Positions 1 to 11,604 of a stretch of DNA of 64,000 nucleotides are shown piece after piece (positions within the stretch are counted from its first letter, which is position 1; the number at the start of each line of letters is the position of its first letter). Made by a program: the position numbers and the translations under genes. Source of the stretch: Sweltsa coloradensis (taxonomy: Eukaryota > Arthropoda > Insecta > Plecoptera > Chloroperlidae); assembly GCA_024449915.1 (NCBI GenBank), contig JAMZAV010001460.1, positions 78,959-142,958 on the forward strand, written 5' to 3'. The notes under the pieces are model-generated. The model was not told the DNA's origin. It ran no database searches and was given only the letters and a program-made list of their open reading frames with translations.

Positions 1-621
1 ATGGAGGCCTTCGAAATCTCTGAACTTAGAACTGCCACGTTTTTGAGCGCAATCAAAAAATTATTTCTCATGAAAATCGCAATTTTACGATTTTTTTTCG
101 ATTTTTTGAAATTTATTTTCCTTGTAACACCTACATGCTTAATCCGATTTTCATGATTTTTTCACAGAACCTTAATTTTATGAATTAAGATATCCGTGTG
201 AATTTTGAGCGCAATCAAAAAATTATTTTTCATGAAAATATAAATTTTTTGGTCTTTTTCTTTTTTTAAACAATTCTTTTACTTATAACACCTACATGCT
301 TTATTTTATTGTAATACTTTTTTTCACAGAACCTTAATTTTATAAATTTATATATTCGTGTGAAATTTGAGCGCAATCAAATAATTATTTCTTATAAAAA
401 TCGCAATTTTTTGTTTTTTCAATTTTTTAAAATTCATACGATTAATTAAAAAAATAAAAAATTAAAGTTTATTTTTTATCTAATTTAATTTAATTTAAAA
501 AAAAACTTCAACTTAGTACTAATTTTTTCACAGAACAACAGAAAATCCGCATAACACATGGCAGCTCAATGCACCAATTACGCTCATCCAACAACGCGGC
601 GGGACTTAAGCGTTTTCCTAG
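1..621 (+). mobile_element. Helentron-like non-autonomous element, copy H1 (5' end outside window)
   Basis: The sequence matches the body and 3' end of the repeats at 42570-43326 and 43830-44578. It has the repeated 'GAGCGCAATC' and 'ACACCTACATGC' words, then a subterminal ACGCTCATCCAA, a short hairpin, and a CCTAG end followed by T. No coding capacity is visible. The 5' terminus lies before base 1. Confidence 0.7.
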
Positions 622-837
622 TAATTATATACCTGACAATAAAAGTCGTAATGACGATTAGCAATGTTTTTCTTTTAAAAAGGCGTCCTAAAATTAATCT
701 GTGAATATAACAAGTGTTGCTGACTCGCGGCGAACTTGCCTTTGCCTTTGCCAACTTTGCCCCTTCGCTTCGCGAGCAACGCCGAACACTAAACGCACCT
801 TTAAAGCCGACTAAGTGCTTGTTCCAAGGATTGACTG

Positions 838-2080
838 ACTTCAAAACACGGGTTCTTATACCCCATATCTCTTATGTATGCCCAAACTTGGTATAACTTT
901 CTCCATAATTCACTATCTATCTTTTCTCATCGGAACGCTTTGTCCGTGAGTTGCAATGTAAATCCCGGCCTCTGATGGCCATAAATTACGGATTGATGGG
1001 GGTGCCTGATAATGAGAACGCGGAGTCGTGGATTTTTCCAGACTGTATGATTGAAAATGGGCCAGATAATTGTACAGTATGATGTGGGTGGGGGCAAAAA
1101 TGAGTTTATAGTATGAATGGTTTTGTTTACTCCCGTCTCTTCTTGGCGTGCGGTTGAAGACCTCCTTGGAACATCGAGGCCGCTTTCGGTTGAGATGACG
1201 AGGTGGTATGGTGAGAGGTGTTCTGATTGCTGAAAAAGGTCTAATATGTATGACGCTTGGGTTCGGAAGAAACTTTGTCTGCGCCTGGATGGACAGATTT
1301 CTTCTGTCTGGTAGGTCGTTGTAGAATGCTCGGGAGACATCACGGAGGTGCTCGGCTATTGATGCCATTCCTAGGTCTTCGTAGAGAAGGTGGATGGGAG
1401 TTTCGCAAGGGGCGAAGGACACCATTTGCAAGATTCTATTCTGTAACCGTTGTAGTGAATCAAGATTGCTTAGTGTCACACCGGACCACACTGGGCATGC
1501 ATATGCGATGGCCGGTCGGAGAATCTGTTTCTAGATGGTCAGACGGTCAAATAAATCAAGATTATATTAGGGAAGTAAGTAGAGGGCGTAGGGCTGCCGC
1601 TCTTCCGGTGACTTTGCGATGGATGTTTTGAATGTGGTTTAACCAGATAAGGCGCGCATCCATTTCTGTACCAAGGTAGTCGGCCGATGCTGCAGACCAA
1701 GGGATCTGTACTCCTGCTAGCTCCAGATAGGGTAGTAGTGGCTTCCTTTGCTTTGTGAAATAAACCGCTTTCGTTTTGGATGGGTTGATCGAAGTTCGCC
1801 ACTTGGCTAACCAGGCTGCCATCGTGTTGAGACTTGCCTGGAGTAAAGATACATCCTAATTAGTCAGTGTGGGAGATCTTGCAGTAGCTGACAGGGCATC
1901 ATCGTCCGCGAATAAATGGATATCCACATCAGGAGGAAGTTTATGGAGGTACGCTGAGTACATATTGAATAGGAGTGGACTTAACACAGATCCTTGTGGT
2001 ACACCCGCTTTGATTGGTCGTGTAGTAGAGACTGCTCCGAACCCTCCTTTTCATTACCCCATTAAGCTACCAATGACGTT
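838..2080 (-). mobile_element. Jockey-like LINE fragment (reverse transcriptase C-terminal part)
   Basis: On the - strand, broken frames encode the end of a reverse transcriptase. They include the fingers/palm motif GVPQGS near 2000, the 'WLNHIQNIHRKVTGRAAALRPLL' type thumb region near 1570-1640, and a 'WSGVTLSNLDSLQRLQNRIL' type C-terminal region near 1410-1490. The 5' part is missing, as is usual for LINE copies. The same fragment lies at the equivalent place in copy 3 (38517-39790), so it inserted before the host segment was duplicated. Frameshifts make it non-functional. Confidence 0.7.
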
Positions 2081-3057
2081 TTACTGATATTAAACTAACC
2101 ATTACAACAAGTGTTAACACAATATGTTACTTACTTACAATAATTTACTATAACCTGAATAGACCAGTTAAAAACTATATTAATAGTACTGACAATAGTA
2201 TATAATAGTATTATGATTAACATAATATAAACGAACACCACGCAGGCACTAAACAGTGATAGAAACTGATTTCAAATGAAAATAATTACATCGAACCAAG
2301 CTACACAATGTTGACAATAATATGAACGGTATTTGATCAATTTGCGAATATATATTATAAAAACACATTATTATAAAATAATGTTGAAAAATCCTTCAGG
2401 TAGGAACGACCCACACAAGGCCAAGTACCAGCACCTGAGCAGGGTGGACCAAACAACCTTCCTGACGGTGGCAGAGGACGAGACCACTCAAGTACTGGGA
2501 ACCTCCGTACTGCTGGACGTCAGCGATATCATGTTTGCACACGTGACCATCTGGTCGCCCAAGGAGTTTGCTGACGCTTTCCGTGCCGTACAGGTAAACT
2601 CTATCCCCGTAGGTTCATCAGAGACCCGTGTTCACACCACGGTCGGATAGATTGTTAAATTTCGGGATTGTATTTATAAAGGTAAACTCGTGCTTCATTA
2701 TCGTTAAAGGTGTCATACAATTAAGTTTTCCCGATTTATTTTGAATAATATTAAAAAATCAATTCGAATAGTACTTTTTGATATCACTGGAATATTAATT
2801 ATTCTAGAATATGACATATTTGACAGTTTGTCAAACATCGATTTGTTCAGTCAGGAAGCATGAAACGTTGTCCAGTTCTCAAGAAACCATAAAGAGACAG
2901 CCCTACAGTCGTAGATTATCAAAGCAATCGAATAATGAAATAAAACAATACTTATAGTGATGAAAATATATGCACAGAGACTCATTATCAACAATTGATT
3001 ATTGTTATTGATGAACATTTATCTTTCCCCATTTCAGTATTTTTGTAGTAAATTAAA

Positions 3058-4425
3058 ACATCTTGTAAAAATAAAGCCACACCTTACACACTCAAAAGAA
3101 ATGAGATCTAAAAAAGGGCCAAGTACATCTACCCTTCCACATTTGCGCTTTCTTAATTCATAAAGTACAGTGTCCCGAACAACATCCTTGAAAAGCTGGC
3201 AAAATAGAATTTGCCATATTTTTCATCCAATTTTTTTTTCTAAATATTTAAACGAAATCGCCCCATAAAATTTTTCTATTTTGCCAACTTTTCAAGGATG
3301 TTTTTACGGCACTGTACTTTTTTATGATTAAAAATGCGAAAAATGGGGAAGGGGTGATGAGCTTGGCCCCTTTTTTTAGTCTATTTCTTTTGAGTGTGTA
3401 AGGTTTGGCTGTATTTTTTCAAGATTTTGTTATGGTGGGATCTCTTTATTTTTTCAGTTCCTTTGCAAAAATTATTTTTTTAAAATATAAATTTTTATAA
3501 TATGTTTAAATTTCTATTGCTTACCAATTAACAATAGAATGAAATATATCTAGTATCTAAAGACCTGCTTGTTGAAAACAATTTAGGCACATTGTAAATA
3601 ACTTAGTTCTTTTATTGTATGCCTGTATAGGCTTTTTTTTAAAAACTTTTTTTTGGAAGCTGATTAAAGTAAATTATTCAAGTTTTTTCTTTAAAAAACT
3701 ACATCACTTTACCTTAATGTCCATGTAAAATATGAACGTTCTCCCCCACCAGTTTGGTCAGATTCGCGGGCATTAAAACTGACAAATTTTGACGTAATCA
3801 GTAATCAGTATCATACAGTGTAGTCAGTAGTCAGTAGTCAGTATCGAAGTCTTTTTATCAGTAGTGGGTTTCAGTAGTATAGTATAGTAGTAATAGTATA
3901 TATTTAATAACTACATTTTTAAAGTGATTTTGACTGTTTAAAGTAATTTTTTCACCAAAAAGGAATGTTTTGACAACAACCAATTTGGCATGTTTTGTCG
4001 GGTACCCAAAATCCCCTTGATTTTATAAATTTTAAATTTTAATCGTGGAAACCTGTTATGGGGTGAAATTTCCCCTCTTTAGGTGAATAGGTATTCGGAT
4101 AGAAATTGTAAGGGTTTCCCCAGGGCCTTTTTAAAGGGGACTAAATCCCTTGCATTCGCCTAACGCTGAGGAAAATCTCTAAAAACCTTTCATCGGATTG
4201 CCGGTTCAAGGGGTTCGAACCCGGGACCTCCCGAATCGAGTCGACGCTTAGCCCCCGGCCAACACTGCCGGTTTTATTTTGATAGTTTTTTTAAGATCAC
4301 ATCACGTTTCTGACGGTTTTGGGGGACACCCCCCGAAATCACCCGAACTCTACTTCTTGTATAGGTCCCCGAGTGTGTAGCGCACCCGGCTTGGGTTTCG
4401 GCGCCCTAAAGGGGACCTAGATATA
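3058..4425 (+). repeat. Interspersed repeat R1 in intron 4 of copy 1
   Basis: This roughly 1.4-kb noncoding insertion is absent from the same intron of copy 3 (41105-42170). It starts with an imperfect palindrome (3070-3420, reading ACCTTACACACTCAAAAG inward from both ends). It ends in a hairpin, AGGTCCCC 4373-4380 with GGGGACCT 4411-4418, closing at CCTAG. It is about 80% similar by eye to R2 at 4765-6480. A SINE sits inside it at 4044-4271. Confidence 0.6.
4044..4271 (-). mobile_element. tRNA-derived SINE, family 1
   Basis: On the - strand a tRNA-like head has an A-box-like GCTAAGCGTCGACTC and a B-box GGGTTCGAACC near 4210. A tail follows that matches the SINE at 52293-52545 in the opposite orientation ('GCATTCGCC' and 'AACCTGTTATGGGG' words on +). 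It interrupts R1 relative to R2. Confidence 0.7.
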
Positions 4426-4764
4426 ATTAAATAAATAAATAATAAAGTGATTTTCTCAAAAAAAAAATGGGTTAAGAATATGTAACTTAATTCCAATTTG
4501 TTTGGTAATGCGTTGTATTTCTTTCAGTCTATCTTTCCCCTTTGGGTTCAAGGAGGTGCACATTTAAATTGCCTTCAGTCGCCCAAAATATTCTTTGACA
4601 TAGTCAAATCGCATCTTCAGAGAAAATAGAGGAAGATTCATGGTAAGAATTAGTTGGGTCAGCTCAGAGCACTTTTTTGTGTTAGAGGTAAAATGCCAAA
4701 GAGGGAAAAGGATCACTTGGCAGTGTTAAAAAGCATTCGCTCGGCCAAGAAACATCCGAATACA

Positions 4765-6480
4765 TACAATCCCATATAACAAAAAAAATTGTAAAAAAAC
4801 AGCCAAACCTTACACATCAAAAGCAAAAGACTAAAAGAAATGTCAAGCTTAATGCACCCTCCAACATTTTCGCAAACTTAATACCTAATTCATTTTTCCC
4901 TATGCTGGATCCTTGCAAAGCGTGGGAAAAAATTTTTTTTGAACTATTGTTTTTAAAAGTAAAATTTTGCAAATTTATTTTTTTCCAATATTTGCAAGGA
5001 TCCTCATTGGGGAAAGTGAATTTTTGTATTAAATTGCGAAAAGTAGGGGGTACATAAACTTGGCATTTCTTTTAGATCTAATTGCTTTTGATTGTGTAAG
5101 GTTTGGCTGTTTTTTTACAAGTTTTTTGTTATATGTGGGATCTCATTATTTTTTCAAGTTCCATTACAAAATTATTTGTTTAAATACAATAATTTTTTCA
5201 AAGTCGAGTAAATTGGTATGGTATTAACAATTAACAATAGAATTTAAAATATCTAGTGGTCCAAAGACTTGATTTTTGTAAACAATGCAGGAGATCATTG
5301 TCACTTGTTGATTATATTCTTGTACAAGGCTAATTAAAACCTTTATTTGGAAGCCTTCCAGCAAACGTTTTCAATCTTTTTTTCAAAAGGCACTTTATCA
5401 CTTTAACCTTAATGTAAATATGAACGGTGGAGCCAGTGGCGTAAACTCAGATTCGGGTCCCCCCCGCAGGACTATTTTCAGCCCCCCTACTTAAAAATGT
5501 AAAACAAATAACACCACTTCCACTACAACATCCTTCTGGCCTTCAGGTCTGCAAAAGAGTTGATTTAAGTGTCAACGTTCATTTTCTTGGCTCTTGCAGA
5601 TTCGATGCTCAAACCAGGTAATCCTTGCAGACGTTCTTGTCCCATTGTGTTTCTTATGTAGGCCTAATTCATAATGACTCTCAACTTTGAGAAATATATT
5701 TTAGCCGTCGCCACCGTGACAGGGAGGGTTTGAAATAACAGAAGTGCTGAGCAAACATCAAGATAACCGGCCGATATAGCTGTATAGTCCACTATTAACA
5801 TGGTTGCTAGTTATTTAACCGTTTTCGATTTACCAATTTGTGTTTTCATGGTCGTACGAAACGATAGTAGCTGAAGTGAAAACCCCGGTAAAATATCTTC
5901 TGGTTTCTGTTGCAACACATTGGCAGCATCAATGATTTCCAAACAGCGTCGACTTTTTATATTCACGAGTTCAATTATTCAAGGTGGTGTTCACAAGCCA
6001 GTTTTTTTTAGCCCAAGGGTCCACACCTATATGTAAATGGGCCCCCATAAATGTCATTTTGGACCCGGTTCCCCCCGCAACCTTGGGCCCTGCGGGCCTT
6101 TAGTAACGCGACTGGGTGTAGCCCCACCCGTTTGGCCAGAATCTCTAACCGATTGAAACTGACGAATAAGACAGTAGCAGTGGTAGTAGTAGTATTAGTA
6201 GCAGTAGTAGCTAACATCCTTCAAGTGATTTTGAGCATGTTTCAAGTCATTTTTTCACAAGAAGGAATGCTCGTACCCCAACTAAATTTGGCATGTGTTG
6301 TCAGGTACCTAAATTCCTTCAATGTTGATAGTTTTCAAGTTCACATCACGTTTCATGACGGCTGGGTGACACCTCGAAATCACCCCAACTCTGCTTGCTG
6401 AATAAGGTGCCTGAGTGTGTAGCTCGCTACGGCGTGGCTCCAGCGCCCTAACGGGCACCTAGACTTTGCAAAGTTGTCAA
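4765..6480 (+). repeat. Interspersed repeat R2 in intron 5 of copy 1
   Basis: This is a second copy of the R1 family, absent from intron 5 of copy 3. It holds a palindrome at 4790-5135 (GGATCCTTGCAAA / TTTGCAAGGATCC) and a trinucleotide-rich AGTAGTAGT stretch near 6170-6210. The terminal hairpin is AGGTGCC 6405-6411 with GGCACCT 6454-6460, ending in CCTAG. Short open frames here (around 6008-6401) translate this repeat and resemble no protein I know. Confidence 0.6.
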
Positions 6481-7782
6481 AAAAGCTTACATGGACAGCT
6501 CTACGGTCTAGATTTTTAAAAAAAATTTCTCACTTATCTAAAAAAATTCACGAATATAGTCAACACGAATATAGTAACTTTTGTACTTTTGAACAAAATA
6601 AAGAAACGTGAAAATCAAGTTATAAATTAAAATTTGTTTTAACCCAATAAAAAAAAAAAAAATACTGTAGAGCCCTACATTTCCACTTTCGTGACAACTG
6701 TTCAAAATTTCAAACACCTGTGATGTCAGTCAGCCGGGCGATCAGGAATGTGGCTAAAACGCGTCCAACATCCTTTTAAAGAAAATATAACTTTGTAAAT
6801 GTAAATAATATATCAAATATACTGTCATTCATGTTTAACAAGTGTTTGGTTCTGATACATTTCAATTCAGTACGCATTATGTGTGCTTCATCTGGTATGT
6901 TGTTGTTCCAGCTTCACAGCTCCTTGGAAGAGGTCCATCAACATTTGAATCCGAAATGTCTCCCAAAGGAATACGGTGGTACAATGCCTGCGTCGGAAAT
7001 GATTGGTGTGGAACTTACAAATATTTAATCATCGTATAATTTGTTCTTTGACATACTATATGCTATTTGTATATATTATTGTAAATTTTAACATTACAAG
7101 ATTTGCTACTAAAATGAAGAAAAATACTTTTTAAATATTCATCTTGGTTCGTTGCTTTTCATCATTTTCAAATATCAGCTTTTTAATTTCATTCAGTTGG
7201 CACTACCATCTAGCTTGGGGAATTGCGTAAGTTTCGGCGGTTGGCACAATGTGTCTAATAGTTGTAAATATTTTTTTCTCTTGAATGTTAGTAACGAAAA
7301 AAAACTTGTTTTGAAGTAAATTTTATTATACGTACACCACAATATCAGCACGTTTTATTTGTGAACTGTGATTTTGAAATACCAATCTCGATTTTATTTC
7401 TATCATGTTGGCTTTTATTTTCTTGTATCATCGGAATAAACTAACAGGTTACATTGTGCGTGTGTTTAAAAAATGTAATTGCTGTGTATCAGGAGACAAT
7501 TTATAAAATTGAGAACCTATATTTATAAATAAATAAACAAAAAATACTTTCCTATGAACTATTTTTTGTCACAATACTTGTTTACACTTCTTGGGGATGA
7601 GTAACCGTTTTCAAATTTTGTGTGTACAAATTTGTTTTTTTTTCTCTGTTTCAGACGCATGGAAAGAAAAGCTGTTGGCAAATCGTGATAATCTACTCAG
7701 TTTGGACAACACGAAACTTGTTCAAACGGAAGACGAAGATAGCTTGTACGTCGGGTCATTCAAGAAACTAAACGTGGATTGA

Positions 7783-8207
7783 GCAATTATTCCAAACTTA
7801 TTGTGTGTAAAATTTAGCTAAAGGAGAACCTAAGAATTGTTTCTTGGAAATATTTAAACACATTTGCACATTGTGAATTGTAGCTCAAGTTTGCCTTTCA
7901 AATTTTGATAGCTCAACATTGACTCTTTTGTACTAAATACTACTTAAATTACCTAATTTGGCAACTAAAAAAAACATAATAAGATTTGATTGTTTAATTT
8001 TTTAATTTTTTTAGAGACGTTTAAATAACAATTAATAAAAGTGGGTGTAGTAAGACGAAACACATCTAGGGAAAAGGTAAACCGTAAAAGTGGCGGGAAG
8101 AAAGAAAAACGAAGTATCTCAACACTGTTGAAGATGAACGTGAAGAGGAGAAGACAGGAAAAGAAAGATATTATAATTGTAATGTTTTAAGCATGGCTTC
8201 GATAGTA
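7783..8207 (+). other. 3' flank of copy 1, shared with copies 2 and 3
   Basis: From the stop codon onward the sequence matches 20532 onward (copy 2) and 47761 onward (copy 3), including the block GGGAAAAGGT near 8070. The match resumes at 12993 after the inserted element. No gene is seen. Confidence 0.7.
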
Positions 8208-8441
8208 AGTAAGTATTTTATTCATTGGACAAATACATGGTATCTGTATAACACAATTCTCTGTAAAGAGTGATAGTGTAATGAATAATTCTTATTTTAA
8301 TTCGAATAACTTATAATATTAATATCTAGGATGATTGTGCCGTCTGGTGTGTAGAGATGTCCGCACCGGATAAGATCACCCAAACCTTTGCCTCTGAGCT
8401 ACTTTTTGTTCAATGCGCTTATGGCATTCACATTCTTTATC

Positions 8442-9077
8442 TCACACATTGTGGTTGTCATTTAATTGTAAACCATATCTGTTATTTGCTTGTATGCAGT
8501 TAAGGCAGCTAGCAGAGTCTGCTGTACAGTCTGGGGATTTATGGTACCCACCGCAGTAGCCGCACGCAAGTCCATTTTTACAGTTCGACATTGTGTGGCC
8601 ATATTGGCAGCATTTAAAACACCTTATCACATGTATATATTCGACCACCCTACATACATTTCACCCTATTTTAATTCTATCACTCACGTCTTCTTTAGTT
8701 TCCTTGTCCACTTCAAATATTATATAAACTGTTCTTTTGTTGTAGTTTTTCTTGATATGTACAATTTTCATGCAAGTTTTCTCGGTTGTTACTTATGGTG
8801 TTGAATCCATTTTGTTTGCATATTTCCTTTATCCAGTTTTCATTTTCACTTAGTTCATCCTCTTTGCTAATCCCAATAGCCATTATTTTATATTTGGTTT
8901 TGTAATGTCGTAGTCGTTCCCAAGCTTTACAGTTGTCTCTTTTTGAAGAGCCTGTAGTCCTTCTCTGCTGTCACAGACCATCCCCCCCCCCCCCCCCCAC
9001 CACCCATCTCCGATTTCTTTAACTTTAGTCACTCCTATTCCCATTTCACTAGTAGCCTGGTTGCTTAGACAAACCAT
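8442..9077 (-). pseudogene. LINE ORF1 C-terminal half with CCHC zinc knuckles
   Basis: The frame at 8442-8648 reads VIRCFKCCQYGHTMSNC and CGYCGGYHKSPDC, two retroviral-type zinc knuckles (C-x2-C-x4-H-x4-C) of the kind found in LINE ORF1 nucleic-acid-binding proteins. The frame at 8883-9077 contains VKEIGDG and CDSREGLQALQKE, typical of the upstream ORF1 region. The frames are out of register and a C-tract interrupts the second. The N-terminal half lies beyond the nested element at 12410-12941. Confidence 0.65.
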
Positions 9078-10030
9078 TCGGGGTTTAGTGATAGAGGCGT
9101 GAATTTTGGATCATTTACTCAGAAAAACGTGCTGAGTAATTTGCCAGGTGCTCCTAATCGATTATTTTCCCCGTTTAGGGGTGACCATGGTGCAAAGTTA
9201 GGGGTAGAAATTATTTTTAAATAGACTAGGGGTGAGCCTTATAGAAGTAAAAGTGTGGTATTTAAACATTTTGTGTAAGTATGTATTCAATGTAATTATT
9301 TAAATCGAAAAAATGTATTATTTTTAACAGGGGTGTCCAAAATTGCTATTTCGAAAAAATGGTAGTAAGTATAGCTTGCGATGACTCAGCTTTCGGGGAT
9401 GAGTGATAGAAGCGTGAATTTTGGATCATTTACTCAGAAATATGCAATGAGTGTTTTTCGAGGTGGTCCGCATTGAAAACTGTTCCCGTTCAGGGGTGAC
9501 CATGACGAAAAGTTAGCGGTAGAAATTATTTTTTAATAGACTAGGGGTGAGCCTAATAGAAGTAAAAGTGTGGTATTTAAACATTTTGTTTGAGTATTAA
9601 TTCAATTTAGTTGTTTACAGCTAAAAAAATTATCATAATTAACAGGGGTGTCCAAATTGTTACATTTGCCCGAAATTCGAAAATACGTTCAAAATGCTAG
9701 TAAGCATAGCTTGTGATGACTCATCTGAAAGGAATTTAAATACTGAACACAAATTTCATACATAATCAAAAGTCAAGGTCACCAGGGTCAATCAAGGCCA
9801 CGACCTTTGAAATTTAATTAGTATTGTGTTGTCTAATCGCCATGAACAGACCACATAAAAGTGTTTATGTTGATACTTTTTACCTTAATCGTTTGTCCAG
9901 GATAATATATGTACATAAAAAAAAGCAATTCTATATTCAGGGTTGTACAAAACGACTTTCTGGGTCTTGAGTTTTCCAATATACTGTAAATTGAGCCACC
10001 ATAGGTTGTGACCACTCATTTTGAAGCTAA
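9077..10030 (+). repeat. Left arm of the long-inverted-repeat element
   Basis: This is the inverted complement of 11605-12557. Two tandem related modules begin at 9081 and about 9406, each with GTGAATTTTGGATCATTTAC followed by a block with AACAGGGGTGTCCAAA. Short open frames in the arm (9833-10015 and its mirror 11616-11801) are mirror images and not evidence for a gene. Confidence 0.8.
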
Positions 10031-10182
10031 TCTTAAGTTGGTCACGGTTATGCTTTTCACTTACGTGTAGAAAGAAATAATAATATTACCTGAAAGTACG
10101 GCGTTGGGCAAGGGAGGTGAAACAATACACACAATCATACAGTTTCAGTAGATAGTACACTTAGTCAGTAGCTTACCTTAGC

Positions 10183-11350
10183 TTACAAATAGCATTCCCC
10201 TTTGCACTTGCACAATGCACAGCAAGGCTGCCCACTCTTCAGACACTTGCAACAGTCTAAGATGCAGTCATTCCTGCACTTGCAGGAGATGACTTCGTCG
10301 CAGAAGTTCATGGCGTCAGGCAAAGTCGTCCACAGAGGTTCCCACGATCCAGCTGAATTTTTCATCCAGCCCCAGGCTGAGGGATCACATGTAGTTTGCA
10401 TGGGGATGCTGGACGCCCCCCACACAAGCCCTCCCTGTAGTGTAGCTCGCAGAACATGAAGCCTCAGTGCGTCTTCTGTTGGCGGCAATGCTTCCATACC
10501 CACTCGCTTTTGCGTAAATAGTTCTTTGTGGCACTCATTTACTGTGGTGGAGGTACTTGTTCTATCATACAAGATGATTACGTACTTCTCTAGTTGTTTT
10601 ATTGTATATTCATCCAGTTCTTGCGTTGTTGTCGTTGATATATTTTTGAACGTAGATGTTATATCTGGAAGTAGGTTCCACACTTTCCATGCCGACTTTT
10701 TACCTTTGCCAGCAAATGACGAAAAGGTATCGCAACCAATGAACGCATGGAAGAAAAGCAGTGCTGCACATTTGTCCACTCCAAGAGTATCGGCAATGTC
10801 ATGAGTAGCTATGATTCGGGTATGTTTCCCTACGCCAAACTCTACCCACAATTTTTTCCCACTGAAGACACAAGCAACAACAACACAGAGGACAACCACA
10901 TCTGAATCAACTGTTCGAACTAGTACTTCTTCCCTTCCCAGGTTGAAAGCATCGCATACATGCACAATAATCTCGTATCAGCCTCTTCATGGTTGCACGG
11001 TGCAATATACCTCCCATTACCAATGAACAACTATTAGAAAACGCTTCGTCGTCTTGGGTGATAACGACAGTGCCAACTGAAGCTTCAATCTTGAGAACAT
11101 ACTGTCCTAGAAATCTAAACAGTTCACGTTTGTTGTCATCATCTCGCAAGAACTCTTGCCAGTTTCTTGGTAGAGTGTTGGGCATTTCAACACGGCGTCT
11201 CAATCCGTGTCCTCTCTTCATCCTTGTGCAAGCCTTCAGTGAGTCAGACCGATACACATCCCAGATGAGGTCCACTCTAGTCGTCCTTCTCAACTGCGAG
11301 TATATGTATGGGATGAAAACTTGCACTGCGTAATCTGAGAAAGTCTTTTG
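10183..11350 (-). pseudogene. FEN1/XPG-like nuclease-related protein with Cys-rich tail, C-terminal part, frameshifted
   Basis: On the - strand about 370 residues of a widespread but uncharacterised animal protein family can be followed. In order: FSDYAVQVFIPYI, VWDVYRSDSL-like DLIWDVYRSDSLK, RNWQEFLRDDDNKRELF, an NHEEADTR block, VRTVDSDVVVL, FHAFIGCDTFSSFAGKGKKSAW, LYDRTS, DPSAWGWMK and WEPLWTTLPDA. The tail is cysteine-rich (CKCRNDCILDCCKC, CCALCKCKGEC). DSDVVVL and GCDT..AGKGK resemble the acidic and helix-hairpin motifs of FEN1/XPG 5' nucleases; this function is inference. Two one-base frame breaks flank the NHEEADTR block (about 11005-11020 and 10965-10975). The N-terminal half is not present. 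Its place between inverted arms suggests it is element cargo or part of a transposition protein. Confidence 0.6.
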
Positions 11351-11604
11351 TTGTTCTTCTTAGTCTTATGTAAGTCGAGTGCAACCGAGTCTCACCCCCC
11401 TGCTTTGACCGCGTTCTTGTGTGGCACATCTTTGTAATAGCTTTTGATAGGGGACATAGAACAGCGCGCTTTCAATTTCAGAGGCCAATCAATATGTGTC
11501 TTAAGAGCAGTATCTCTGTACTTTTAAACTAAAAACTCTTATATAAAGCCATAAAGAAAAGATTAACTAACACAATTGATACCACAATCGTAGTCAGCAT
11601 ACAT

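Larger units (their letters stand above)
2400..7782 (+). pseudogene. CRAL-TRIO protein gene copy 1 (exons 4-7 only; exon 5 damaged)
   Basis: This is the 3' half of a CRAL-TRIO (Sec14-like) hydrophobic-ligand carrier, the family of alpha-tocopherol transfer protein, CRALBP and insect pinta. Exons are 2400-2593 (CRAL-TRIO core, RNDPHKAKYQHL to DAFRAVQ), 4528-4642, 6912-7005 (contains the family motif LPKEYGGTMP) and 7655-7782 (ends KLNVD then TGA). Exons 4, 6 and 7 keep the exact lengths of copies 3 and 4 and have AG/GT borders. Exon 5 is 115 nt instead of 117, with several small indels against copy 3 and in-frame stops. Exons 1-3 would lie upstream of the window. Exon 5 is phase 0 at both ends, so skipping it would keep the frame, but I infer a pseudogene. 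Large repeats occupy introns 4 and 5. Confidence 0.75.

Noticed and set aside
6008..6401. 116-codon frame in intron 5 of copy 1
   Set aside because: It lies wholly inside repeat R2. The matching part of R1 has no corresponding open frame, so coding is unlikely.
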